Shown piece by piece: positions 33,085 to 41,040 of a DNA stretch of 64,000 nucleotides. The translations under genes and the position numbers were made by a program. The DNA comes from Bacillus sp. J37 (lineage in GTDB: Bacteria; Bacillota; Bacilli; Bacillales; Bacillaceae). Location of the stretch: NCBI RefSeq assembly GCF_000518865.1, contig NZ_JAEK01000013.1, positions 1-64,000 of the forward strand, read 5' to 3'. Position 1 is the first letter of the stretch. The number at the start of each line of letters is the position of its first letter. The notes under the pieces were generated by a model, which had not been told where the DNA came from, did not search any database, and saw only the letters and a program-made list of their open reading frames with translations.

Positions 33085-34038
33085 ATGAAACATACAAAAA
33101 TCGCACTCGCAATGATTATGATTGGAACCCTTCTTGCTGTCATAGGATTATTCAGTGGCACTAAATTTTCGATTATCTTAACAGATAATGGGTTGAAAGC
33201 AGTAGGAAAAGAAGATCGAAAGAATGAGGAATGGGTATTGGAAGAATTCAAGGATTTGGAGGTAGCTCTCGCGGACGCCAAACTAGAGGTTATTCCCTCT
33301 GATGAATATAAATTGGAAATTGAGAGTCTAGTAGGTACAAAAATCACACATACAGTTGAAAATGAAACACTAACGATTAAGGATCGAGCATCACATTCAG
33401 AATTTACATTTGCCATGAACTTTATTGGAAACATTCAAAAAACAATCATTAAAATCTATGTTCCAGCCGATAAAGAATTTGACAATGTTAGCATTACGAA
33501 TGATTTTGGAGATATAAAGCTGAACGAAATGACAACCGATAAATTGATGATCTTATCCAATGATGGAGATATAGACATCAAGGACATTCAATCTAATACT
33601 GTAACAATTCAAAACGATTTTGGCGATACTAATGCCTCAAATGTAAAAATAAACAATTTAACACTAGAAATTAATGATGGGGACGCCGAATTTAATTCTG
33701 TTAATATTGCGAAAGAAGCAACTCTTTCAAATGATTTTGGTGAAATTTCATTACGTGATTTTACTAGTCATGGCACAAAGATCGAAAGCTCTGACGGAGA
33801 AATTTATATAAATGGTGAACTCTTAGGAAAAACAAATATAGAATCCAGCTTTGGCGATATGAAGTTGGAATTAACGAATAAGGAAACCGAACTGAATTAT
33901 CATATTCAGAATGATTTTGGCGATATAGTAGTAAACGGCGAAGAATTTGAAACAAAAACCACTAATAATGTAGATATGGATGATAAAATAACAATTCTTT
34001 CAAGTGATGGTGATGTTGAGATCTCTTTAGATAAATAA
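33085..34038 (+). CDS. DUF4097 beta-repeat protein, membrane-anchored
   Basis: The protein has 317 residues. One N-terminal hydrophobic helix (IALAMIMIGTLLAVIGLFSG) anchors a DUF4097 domain (PF13349), a right-handed beta-helix-like fold of roughly 20-residue strands. Turns alternate strictly between N-D-F-G-D/E (TNDFGDI, QNDFGDT, SNDFGEI, SSFGDM, QNDFGDI) and N/S-D-G-D/E (SNDGDID, INDGDAE, SSDGEI, SSDGDVE). The protein is probably displayed outside the membrane. Homologues such as LiaG lie in envelope-stress operons. AAGGAGGG precedes ATG 33085. Confidence 0.85.
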   Translation: MKHTKIALAMIMIGTLLAVIGLFSGTKFSIILTDNGLKAVGKEDRKNEEWVLEEFKDLEVALADAKLEVIPSDEYKLEIESLVGTKITHTVENETLTIKDRASHSEFTFAMNFIGNIQKTIIKIYVPADKEFDNVSITNDFGDIKLNEMTTDKLMILSNDGDIDIKDIQSNTVTIQNDFGDTNASNVKINNLTLEINDGDAEFNSVNIAKEATLSNDFGEISLRDFTSHGTKIESSDGEIYINGELLGKTNIESSFGDMKLELTNKETELNYHIQNDFGDIVVNGEEFETKTTNNVDMDDKITILSSDGDVEISLDK

Positions 34039-34053
34039 AACCACCTATAATTT

Positions 34054-34097
34054 TGACGGCAAATCGGTTAGGAAGAATCGGATGCCGTCTATTTTTA
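34054..34097 (+). terminator. Terminator after the padR operon
   Basis: GACGGCA and TGCCGTC form a stem around an AATCGG/AATCGGA-rich loop, followed by TATTTTTATTT. Confidence 0.65.
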
Positions 34098-34187
34098 TTT
34101 ATTTTTACATTACTCATCCACCTTCCTTTTTATCAATGTCTGGTATACTTTATACGATACAACTAATCTTATCTATTAGGTGATAAC

Positions 34188-36491
34188 ATGCAACCTGAAA
34201 TAAAGCTATCTGTACGTTCATTAGTTGAATATGTGTTTCGAAGTGGAAGTATTGATCAACGATTTCGAACTGCCACAACCCTTACGGAAGGAACAAAAGC
34301 TCATCAAGCCATCCAAAGGACGTATCAAGAAAATGATGAGAAAGAAGTCTTTCTAAAAACAGAAATTGAGTATAAAAAAATAATGTTCATCATTGAAGGT
34401 CGATGTGATGGGTTGCTATTTCGCGATGATAAAATCCTTATTGATGAAATCAAGTCAACTTCAAGAGAATTGAGTGACATAGAGGAAGAGTCAGTCCCTG
34501 TACACTGGGCACAGGCAAAGGTTTATGCCTATATATATGCCAAAGATTATGGACAGAACGATATGATTGTTCAATTAACTTACATACATGCTGTTACATC
34601 AGAGCAAAAGAAATTTCAAAAACTTTTTACTTATCAAGAACTCGAACAGTTTGTATTTGGATTAGTGAAGCACTATTATCCATATGCATCTCTTATGCAA
34701 AACCATCAACTGAGAAGAAATCATAGTATTAATCAACTATCATTTCCATTTACCACATATCGAGAGGGTCAACGTAAGCTTGCAGGTGTCGTTTATCAAA
34801 CTATTTCAGAGGAAAAGAATATTTTTGCAAATGCACCTACTGGTATTGGAAAAACCATTTCGACGATTTTCCCAACACTGAAGGCGATCGGAGAAGGCAA
34901 ACTGCATCGCATGTTTTATTTAACAGCAAAAACCATCACAAGACAAACCGCAGAAGAAGCTTTTTCACTTATGAAGACTAAGGGATTGTGTATGAGTGCT
35001 GTTACGATTACAGCCAAGGAAAAAATCTGCTTTAAAGAAGAAACCATTTGTCAAAAGGAATATTGCGAATTTGCGAATGGATATTACGATCGAATAAATG
35101 AGGCTGTTCTCGATATTTTCTCTAATGAAACGTTTATTAATCGTCAAAAAATCGTGGAATATGCGAGAAAGCATACGATTTGTCCATTTGAATTTTCCTT
35201 AGATCTAGCATTTGTGGCAGATGCAATTATTTGTGATTATAACTATATTTTTGATCCAAAAGTGTCACTAAAGCGGTTCTTTGATGAACATAAACGAAAG
35301 TCCGCCTTATTAATCGATGAAGCTCATAATCTGGTTGATCGAGCAAGGGAAATGTTTTCAGCTGTATTACAAAAATCCGATTTTCTTTCATTAAAACGTG
35401 CTTATAAAGGGTCTGTTTTGTATGAATCAGTTCAAAAACTAAATAAATATTTTATTGAACTGAAGAAAAAGTGTTCTGAAAAAGGATATCTTGTGTGGCG
35501 GGAATTGGATGAACATCTGATCAACATACTTGAAGAATTTGTAGACAAGGCAGAAAAAGAATTAGTACAACCTTCAAAACAAGTTGAGCAATCAGGTCTA
35601 TTAGAAACCTATTTTGCTGCAACTGGATTTGTTCGAATATCAAATCTCTATGATGAACAATATGTTACGTATGTTGAAATAGAGAAAAATGAAGTTCGTC
35701 TTAAAATGTTTTGTTTGGATCCTTCTCATCTATTACAGCAGGTTAGTAAGAAGTTTCGGACAACTGTCTATTTTTCTGCAACTCTTTTACCATTTCAGTA
35801 TTATTTAGATATGTTAGGTGGTACGACTGAGGATTATACCATTTCGATTCCTTCACCATTTGAAAAAGAACAAACAGAGATATTCCTTCAACCTTTATCG
35901 ACTCGATACCAAGACCGAGAGCGTTCAAAAAAGCCGATCATTGATATGCTTTCAAAGCTTTTGAAAGCACGCAGCGGAAACTATTTGATCTTCTTTCCTT
36001 CCTATCACTATATGAACAGTGTATATGATGACTTTATTACTAGCTGTCCTGACATTCGTACCATTATTCAGACAAACAGGATTGATGAGAAGGAAAGAGA
36101 ACAATTTTTAGAAGAGTTCAAAGAAGATAATACAGAACCATTTTTAGGCTTTGCGGTGTTAGGTGGTATTTTTTCTGAAGGTGTTGACTTAAAAGGGAAT
36201 AGGCTAAATGGTGTCATCGTTGTCGGAGTGGGTTTACCACAGCTTTGCCTGGAACGAAATATAATGAAAGATTATTTTCAAACAACAGGAAAAAACGGAT
36301 ATGATTACGCATATACCTTTCCCGGCATGAACAAAGTGTTACAGGCAGGTGGCCGATTAATCAGATCTGAGACCGATACCGGAGTAATAGTACTTGTTGA
36401 TGATCGGTTTCTGACTCAGAAATATCAAGGACTTTTACCAAGGGAATGGAGGGATTTTGAATATGTTCAAAATCTCCCGATTGATAAATAA
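34188..36491 (+). CDS. Cas4/RecB-like nuclease fused to XPD/DinG-type iron-sulfur helicase
   Basis: The protein has 767 residues. Residues about 1-170 are a PD-(D/E)XK nuclease-like domain: GTKAHQAIQ, RCDGLLFRDDKILIDEIKS (D...E-x-K near residue 80-86) and AQAKVYAYIYAK. The helicase follows with Walker A NAPTGIGKT (about 214-222), an XPD-type cluster of cysteines (about 281, 287, 293 and 331: CFKEE, CQKEYCEF, CPFEF), DEAH (about 376), and motifs VYFSATL and QAGGRLIRSETD (motif VI). Family members unwind DNA 5'-3' with an Fe-S cluster. Single-gene unit; a role in repair is inferred. Confidence 0.87.
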   Translation: MQPEIKLSVRSLVEYVFRSGSIDQRFRTATTLTEGTKAHQAIQRTYQENDEKEVFLKTEIEYKKIMFIIEGRCDGLLFRDDKILIDEIKSTSRELSDIEEESVPVHWAQAKVYAYIYAKDYGQNDMIVQLTYIHAVTSEQKKFQKLFTYQELEQFVFGLVKHYYPYASLMQNHQLRRNHSINQLSFPFTTYREGQRKLAGVVYQTISEEKNIFANAPTGIGKTISTIFPTLKAIGEGKLHRMFYLTAKTITRQTAEEAFSLMKTKGLCMSAVTITAKEKICFKEETICQKEYCEFANGYYDRINEAVLDIFSNETFINRQKIVEYARKHTICPFEFSLDLAFVADAIICDYNYIFDPKVSLKRFFDEHKRKSALLIDEAHNLVDRAREMFSAVLQKSDFLSLKRAYKGSVLYESVQKLNKYFIELKKKCSEKGYLVWRELDEHLINILEEFVDKAEKELVQPSKQVEQSGLLETYFAATGFVRISNLYDEQYVTYVEIEKNEVRLKMFCLDPSHLLQQVSKKFRTTVYFSATLLPFQYYLDMLGGTTEDYTISIPSPFEKEQTEIFLQPLSTRYQDRERSKKPIIDMLSKLLKARSGNYLIFFPSYHYMNSVYDDFITSCPDIRTIIQTNRIDEKEREQFLEEFKEDNTEPFLGFAVLGGIFSEGVDLKGNRLNGVIVVGVGLPQLCLERNIMKDYFQTTGKNGYDYAYTFPGMNKVLQAGGRLIRSETDTGVIVLVDDRFLTQKYQGLLPREWRDFEYVQNLPIDK

Positions 36492-36506
36492 CTTTTGTTA
36501 TCTTAA

Positions 36507-36536
36507 GGGAAACGATTAGTCGTTTCTCTATTTTTT
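36507..36536 (+). terminator. Terminator after the helicase gene
   Basis: GGGAAACGA and TCGTTTCTC form a short stem around TTAG, followed by a TATTTTTTTG tract. Confidence 0.75.
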
Positions 36537-36721
36537 TGTGCCCAGCAAGCCGTTAACCTATTAAAATCTTAGAAATAATTAGGCTCTTTCACCAGTAGCA
36601 ATACCCACCCAATTTACATATTTTGTTGAAGAAGTATGTGATTACCAAAAGACAGGTTTATATTTAAGTGTCCGTTTCTCGTCACTGGTCCCAGGTAAGT
36701 ATTATGAGGAGGTTTTACTTA

Positions 36722-37030
36722 ATGAATAATTTTCAACAGGATCTTCAGATGTTAAATCTTGGAGATTACCAAGCAACTCAGGCTGTACCTTATGACCCGA
36801 ATCAATATTATTATGATGATGAAAGACTGTACGTTGGTATAGGCGGTTTATTCCGTTGTTATAGTTGTTTTAGTTGTTATAACTGTTTCAATTGTTATAA
36901 CTGCTTTAGCTGTTTCAGTTGCTTTAATTGTGGCGGCGGCCGTTGTGGCGGAGGTCGCTGTGGTGGAGGTCGTTGCGGTGGCGGTGGTCGCTGTGGCGGA
37001 GGCGGCGGAGGCCGCTGCGGAGGAAGATAG
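36722..37030 (+). CDS. hcaA: Heterocycloanthracin/sonorensin-type TOMM precursor peptide
   Basis: The 102-residue peptide has a leader of about 45 residues (NNFQQDLQMLNLGDYQATQ, VPYDPNQYYYDDERLYVG) like those of Bacillus heterocycloanthracin precursors. The core contains nine cysteines in an exact three-residue register (C-F/Y-S/N; C46 to C70), then a glycine tail with cysteines at 75, 80, 85, 91 and 99 (GGGRC units). Fourteen cysteines and four core serines are candidates for thiazole/oxazole formation by the enzymes encoded downstream. ATG 36722 follows GAGGAGG at 36706-36712; an upstream in-frame ATG at 36668 lacks a ribosome site. A hairpin separates this gene from the enzyme genes. Confidence 0.9.
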   Translation: MNNFQQDLQMLNLGDYQATQAVPYDPNQYYYDDERLYVGIGGLFRCYSCFSCYNCFNCYNCFSCFSCFNCGGGRCGGGRCGGGRCGGGGRCGGGGGGRCGGR

Positions 37031-37055
37031 AATAAAATTCGTTAATAAATATGGA

Positions 37056-37087
37056 AAGTCTCTACATAAGGTTGTAGAGGCTTTTTC
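37056..37087 (+). terminator. Partial terminator between precursor and enzyme genes
   Basis: AAAGTCTCTAC pairs with GTAGAGGCTTT (one mismatch), followed by TTTTT. It would favour high precursor expression over the modifying enzymes. Confidence 0.75.
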
Positions 37088-37175
37088 TGATTGACATAAC
37101 GGACAAATAGCCATTCATAAAATGGTAGTACTGTATGTTGAAAGACAATGGCAACTGCGGTTAAGGAGGATCGAT

Positions 37176-39074
37176 ATGACAAACTTATACCCTTCTATGC
37201 GTCTGAAGGTGAAAAGGGACACGTTTTTTCTCCCTGAAGCTAACAGCGGTGTATATTTTCGGAATAATGTAAGTTCGTTTCGTATGGAAGGCAGTATGAT
37301 TGATAAGTGGGTTGAGAAACTGATACCGATGTTCAATGGAGAAAATACTTTAGAGAGTCTGACAACAGGATTACCAGGACCTTATCGTGATCGAGTGTAC
37401 GAAATTGCTGAAACATTGTATCAAAATGGATTTGTTAAAGATGTAAGTCGGGACCATCCGTATCAATTGCCTGAACATGTCCTCAAAAAGTATGCTTCAC
37501 AAATTGAATTTATTGATAGTTTTGTAGATTCTGCCGCGTTTCGATTTCAGAATTATCGACAGGTAAAAGCATTGGCAGTTGGTTCAGGAGATATGTTTGT
37601 TTCATTGATCTCCGCATTACTAGAATCTGGGTTACCTAAGTTTCAAATACTCATAACAGATAGGAAACAGACAAATATACAGCGGCTGCATAAACTCATG
37701 GCACATGCCCGAAAAAACGATTCGGAGGTTGCAGTCGAGGAGATCTCACTAAGCACTTGGAGAGAGATTGTGGAGCCGTTTGATTATATATTATACGTGT
37801 CACAAGAGGGGAATGTAGAAGAGCTAAAACTTCTCCATACGATTTGTAGAGAAGAAAAGAAAGTGTTTATCCCTGCTTTATGTTTACAACAGATTGGGAT
37901 GGCGGGTCCTGTCGTTTTACCAAGCTCAGAGTATTGTTGGGAATCTGCATGGCGCAGGCTTCACCGAACAGAACTCTTTAAAGAAAATCGAATTTCTTCT
38001 TTTTCCACAACAGCCGGGGCCATGCTTTCTAATCTCATTGTATTTGAATTGTTTAAAAACATTACCGGGGTGACTGAGGGAGATAAGAATAATCAAACCT
38101 TTTTACTGAATTTAGAAACGATGGAAGGAAACTGGCATACATTTCTTCCTCATCCACTATGTAGTGGAAAAAAGGTAACTAGGACTGTAGACGATTTTGA
38201 CGAACGCACTCAGCGAGATCTGGATAGAGAAGAAATAGGAAAATTACTTCTTTTTTTCAATAAATTAACATCAAAGGCAACAGGGATTTTCCATACCTGG
38301 GATGAGGGAGATTTGCTGCAGCTCCCGTTAGCACAGTGCAGGGTTCAGGCAATCGATCCCTTGTCTAATGGACCTGCTGATTTGTTGCAAAGTGTCATCA
38401 GTTCGGGACTAACGCACGAGGATGCTAGAAGGGAAGCAGGTCTCGCCGGAATTGAAGCATACGCAATGCGATTAACGGCCATGCTCAATCTGCCAACAAA
38501 TGTTCAAATTTGTGCAGGTGAAACATTTACGGAAAGTGTCTATCGTGGGTTACAAAAGTGTTTAGTACAGGAGATGAAAAGAAGTCAGACAAACAATACC
38601 GTTTCTCTATCTCGAATCAAGTTGAATACAGTAGAAGATGAGCGATCCAGGTTTTATTTACAGGCTTTATCAACGATACAGGGTGAGCCGTTGATTGGAT
38701 TAGGAGAGGAAGTCCATGGCTTCCCTGCAGTGTGGATCGGGACGAAACATGGATGGTATGGAAGTGTAGATACGAATCTAACACGTTCATTAAGAAACGC
38801 ATTGCAACAGGCTCTTTATAAATCACAAAACAATGAGGATCCGATAAATTTTCAAGGTTTAACCGCAGCATCCGTAATATTTATTGAAAAAGCACAAATA
38901 CAAATTAATATACCTGATGGTGATGCTCAGAAACATTCTATGCTTTTGCAATCTGCAAAGGAAGTATTGGGCCGTAATGGAAAGCGACTTGATATTTTTG
39001 AACTTGAACTAGAGCCAATTATAAAAGAGGGCTTAGCAGGGATATTTGGTGTCGTGGTTCGAGAGGAGGAATGA
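37176..39074 (+). CDS. hcaF: TOMM F protein (ocin_ThiF-like leader-binding partner)
   Basis: The protein has 632 residues and is similar in layout to the putative thiazole-containing bacteriocin maturation proteins (TIGR03693). The first 90 residues (LYPSMRLKVKRDTFFLPEAN, WVEKLIPMFNGENTLESL) form the winged-helix region that recognises the leader peptide. The middle resembles a ThiF/E1 Rossmann fold without an obvious catalytic ATP site (VKALAVGSGDMFVSLI). In the B. sp. Al Hakam heterocycloanthracin system the equivalent HcaF delivers the precursor to the cyclodehydratase. ATG 37176 follows AAGGAGG; the end overlaps the next gene. Confidence 0.87.
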   Translation: MTNLYPSMRLKVKRDTFFLPEANSGVYFRNNVSSFRMEGSMIDKWVEKLIPMFNGENTLESLTTGLPGPYRDRVYEIAETLYQNGFVKDVSRDHPYQLPEHVLKKYASQIEFIDSFVDSAAFRFQNYRQVKALAVGSGDMFVSLISALLESGLPKFQILITDRKQTNIQRLHKLMAHARKNDSEVAVEEISLSTWREIVEPFDYILYVSQEGNVEELKLLHTICREEKKVFIPALCLQQIGMAGPVVLPSSEYCWESAWRRLHRTELFKENRISSFSTTAGAMLSNLIVFELFKNITGVTEGDKNNQTFLLNLETMEGNWHTFLPHPLCSGKKVTRTVDDFDERTQRDLDREEIGKLLLFFNKLTSKATGIFHTWDEGDLLQLPLAQCRVQAIDPLSNGPADLLQSVISSGLTHEDARREAGLAGIEAYAMRLTAMLNLPTNVQICAGETFTESVYRGLQKCLVQEMKRSQTNNTVSLSRIKLNTVEDERSRFYLQALSTIQGEPLIGLGEEVHGFPAVWIGTKHGWYGSVDTNLTRSLRNALQQALYKSQNNEDPINFQGLTAASVIFIEKAQIQINIPDGDAQKHSMLLQSAKEVLGRNGKRLDIFELELEPIIKEGLAGIFGVVVREEE

Positions 39075-39076
39075 TG

Positions 39077-41023
39077 GTGAGTGCTAATTTGCTGGTTGTT
39101 GGTGAGGGCTTACTGGCAGACCTTTTTTGTAAGGAGCTATCCTCAGAATTTCTGATTGTCCGAAAGACACATGTTGATTCAGTCGTACCGGAAACCATTG
39201 ATTTAGCTATGGTCTTACATAATGAATGGAATCCTTCTATTGATCAAATCGCTGAAGATGTGTATCGGGCAAGCAATACCCCATGGCTTCGAGGGTGTGT
39301 TTCATTTGGAGAAGGCATTGTCGGGCCATTGGTTTATCCTGAAATTCCAGGTTGTTCTCAATGTGCCGATTTGCGCCGTATTATAACCGGAAGACATCGT
39401 AGAGAAATGTGGCAAATGCATAAAAATTTAGAGAACACTGGAAAATCTCAACATGAAGCCTGGATATCACGGACAGGGTTATTACAGATGGTCTATCTCC
39501 TTAAAACAGAGATTCAAAGGTTTATAAAAGAAAATCATTCTCAAGCAGAGAAGAGGATTGGTTTCATCAACCTAAAAACATTGAAGAGTTCATGGCATTC
39601 CTTCCTGCCTGTCCCACAATGTAAGGTATGTAGTTCCATACCTGATGATTCACCGGAATTAGCTCGAATTTCCCTTCAGCAAAGTCCGAAAATCAGTATG
39701 GAAAGTTATCGTACCCGTTCATTAGATGATCTGAAAAACGTGTTAGCCAAAGACTATCTTGATTCTCGAACAGGTCTGCTTAATGATAAGATGTTTAATC
39801 TCGTGCCTCCATTTGCGGATGTAAGTGTCAATTTACCTTTATTTGAGGGAGATGAAGGAACAGCCGGCCGTACAAATTCCTATGCTCAAAGTGAGTTAAC
39901 GGCCATTTTAGAAGGATTGGAACGATACTGCGGCCTTGAGCCCCGTGGAAAACGGACGAAGGTATATGACTCTTATGAAAATGTAAAAGATCAAGCCTTA
40001 AATCCACAATCGGTTGGTGTACATGAGACAGAACAGTATCAACGCCCGGGATTCCCCTTTGAAAAATTTGATCCTGACCGTCCAATGAAATGGGTCTGGG
40101 GCTTTTCTCTTTTGATTGAGCAACCGATTCTCATCCCGGAGTTACTTGCTTATTACAGTTTGGGGTGTGGATCACGAGGATTTGTCTATGAAACGTCAAA
40201 CGGATGTGCACTAGGAGGAAGTTTAGAAGAAGCGATTTTTTACGGCATTATGGAAGTGGTTGAGCGTGATTCGTTTCTTATGACCTGGTACGCAAAATTA
40301 TCTTTACCACGTATTGATCCATACTCCTCTGAAGATGAAGAACTAAAGTTGATGATTGAGCGGATGAGTACAGTTGGAGGATATGATCTGTATGTATATA
40401 ACTCTACAATGGAACACGGAATTCCAAGCATTGTCGCATTAGCAAAAAACAAAAAGCAAAAAGGGTTAAACCTAATCTGCGCAGCCGGGGCTCATTTGGA
40501 TCCAGTGCGGGCTGTGAAAACGGCTGTTCATGAGCTGGCTGGCATGATGTGGACATTGGATGAGAAACTGGAAGCAAACAAAGAAGAATATGTCCGTATG
40601 TTACAAGATTCATCCTTAGTCCAACAGATGGATGACCATGGTATGCTGTATGGATTACCCGAGGCAGAAGAACGGCTTCATTTTTTACTTAACAATAACT
40701 CTCCGATTAAAGCATTTAACGAAGCATTCAAGTGGAAGTCAAACCATGCTGACCTTACCGAAGATCTTCAAGATATCCTTCAAGCGTTACGGAGCGTAAA
40801 CTTGGATGTCATTGTCGTTGATCAGACTACACCTGAACTTAAACAAAACAGATTACATTGTGTAAAAGTGCTGATACCCGGAATGGTACCGATGACCTTT
40901 GGGCATCATCTAAAGCGTGTATCAGGTCTAGAACGGGTATTGCGGGTCCCTATGGAATTGGGGTATACGACAGAACCACTGACATATGAAAAGCTTAATC
41001 CACTTCCACATCCGTTTCCATAA
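39077..41023 (+). CDS. hcaD: YcaO cyclodehydratase with fused E1-like domain
   Basis: The protein has about 649 residues. The N-terminal third is an E1-like/Ocin domain with two zinc-type CxxC pairs (PGCSQCADLRR near residue 95 and PQCKVC near 180). The rest is a YcaO domain that uses ATP to cyclise Cys/Ser to azolines: SELTAILEGLERYC (ATP/Mg motif), EEAIFYGIMEVVERD and the diagnostic proline-rich C terminus PLPHPFP. AGGAGG at 39064-39069 best fits GTG 39077; ATG 39071 and 39074 are alternatives. It depends on the adjacent F protein for leader binding by analogy with HcaD. Confidence 0.9.
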   Translation: MSANLLVVGEGLLADLFCKELSSEFLIVRKTHVDSVVPETIDLAMVLHNEWNPSIDQIAEDVYRASNTPWLRGCVSFGEGIVGPLVYPEIPGCSQCADLRRIITGRHRREMWQMHKNLENTGKSQHEAWISRTGLLQMVYLLKTEIQRFIKENHSQAEKRIGFINLKTLKSSWHSFLPVPQCKVCSSIPDDSPELARISLQQSPKISMESYRTRSLDDLKNVLAKDYLDSRTGLLNDKMFNLVPPFADVSVNLPLFEGDEGTAGRTNSYAQSELTAILEGLERYCGLEPRGKRTKVYDSYENVKDQALNPQSVGVHETEQYQRPGFPFEKFDPDRPMKWVWGFSLLIEQPILIPELLAYYSLGCGSRGFVYETSNGCALGGSLEEAIFYGIMEVVERDSFLMTWYAKLSLPRIDPYSSEDEELKLMIERMSTVGGYDLYVYNSTMEHGIPSIVALAKNKKQKGLNLICAAGAHLDPVRAVKTAVHELAGMMWTLDEKLEANKEEYVRMLQDSSLVQQMDDHGMLYGLPEAEERLHFLLNNNSPIKAFNEAFKWKSNHADLTEDLQDILQALRSVNLDVIVVDQTTPELKQNRLHCVKVLIPGMVPMTFGHHLKRVSGLERVLRVPMELGYTTEPLTYEKLNPLPHPFP

Positions 41024-41040
41024 GAAGGGAGGACGGAAGG

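Noticed and set aside
36857-37027. Regular repeats that could be mistaken for a CRISPR array
   Set aside because: The repeats are 9-bp codon triplets and glycine codons inside an open reading frame, with no unique spacers.
36848-37114. Antisense 88-codon frame rich in Ala/Thr opposite the precursor gene
   Set aside because: It is the mirror of the Cys/Gly repeat codons and has no ribosome site; repetitive sequence keeps several frames open.
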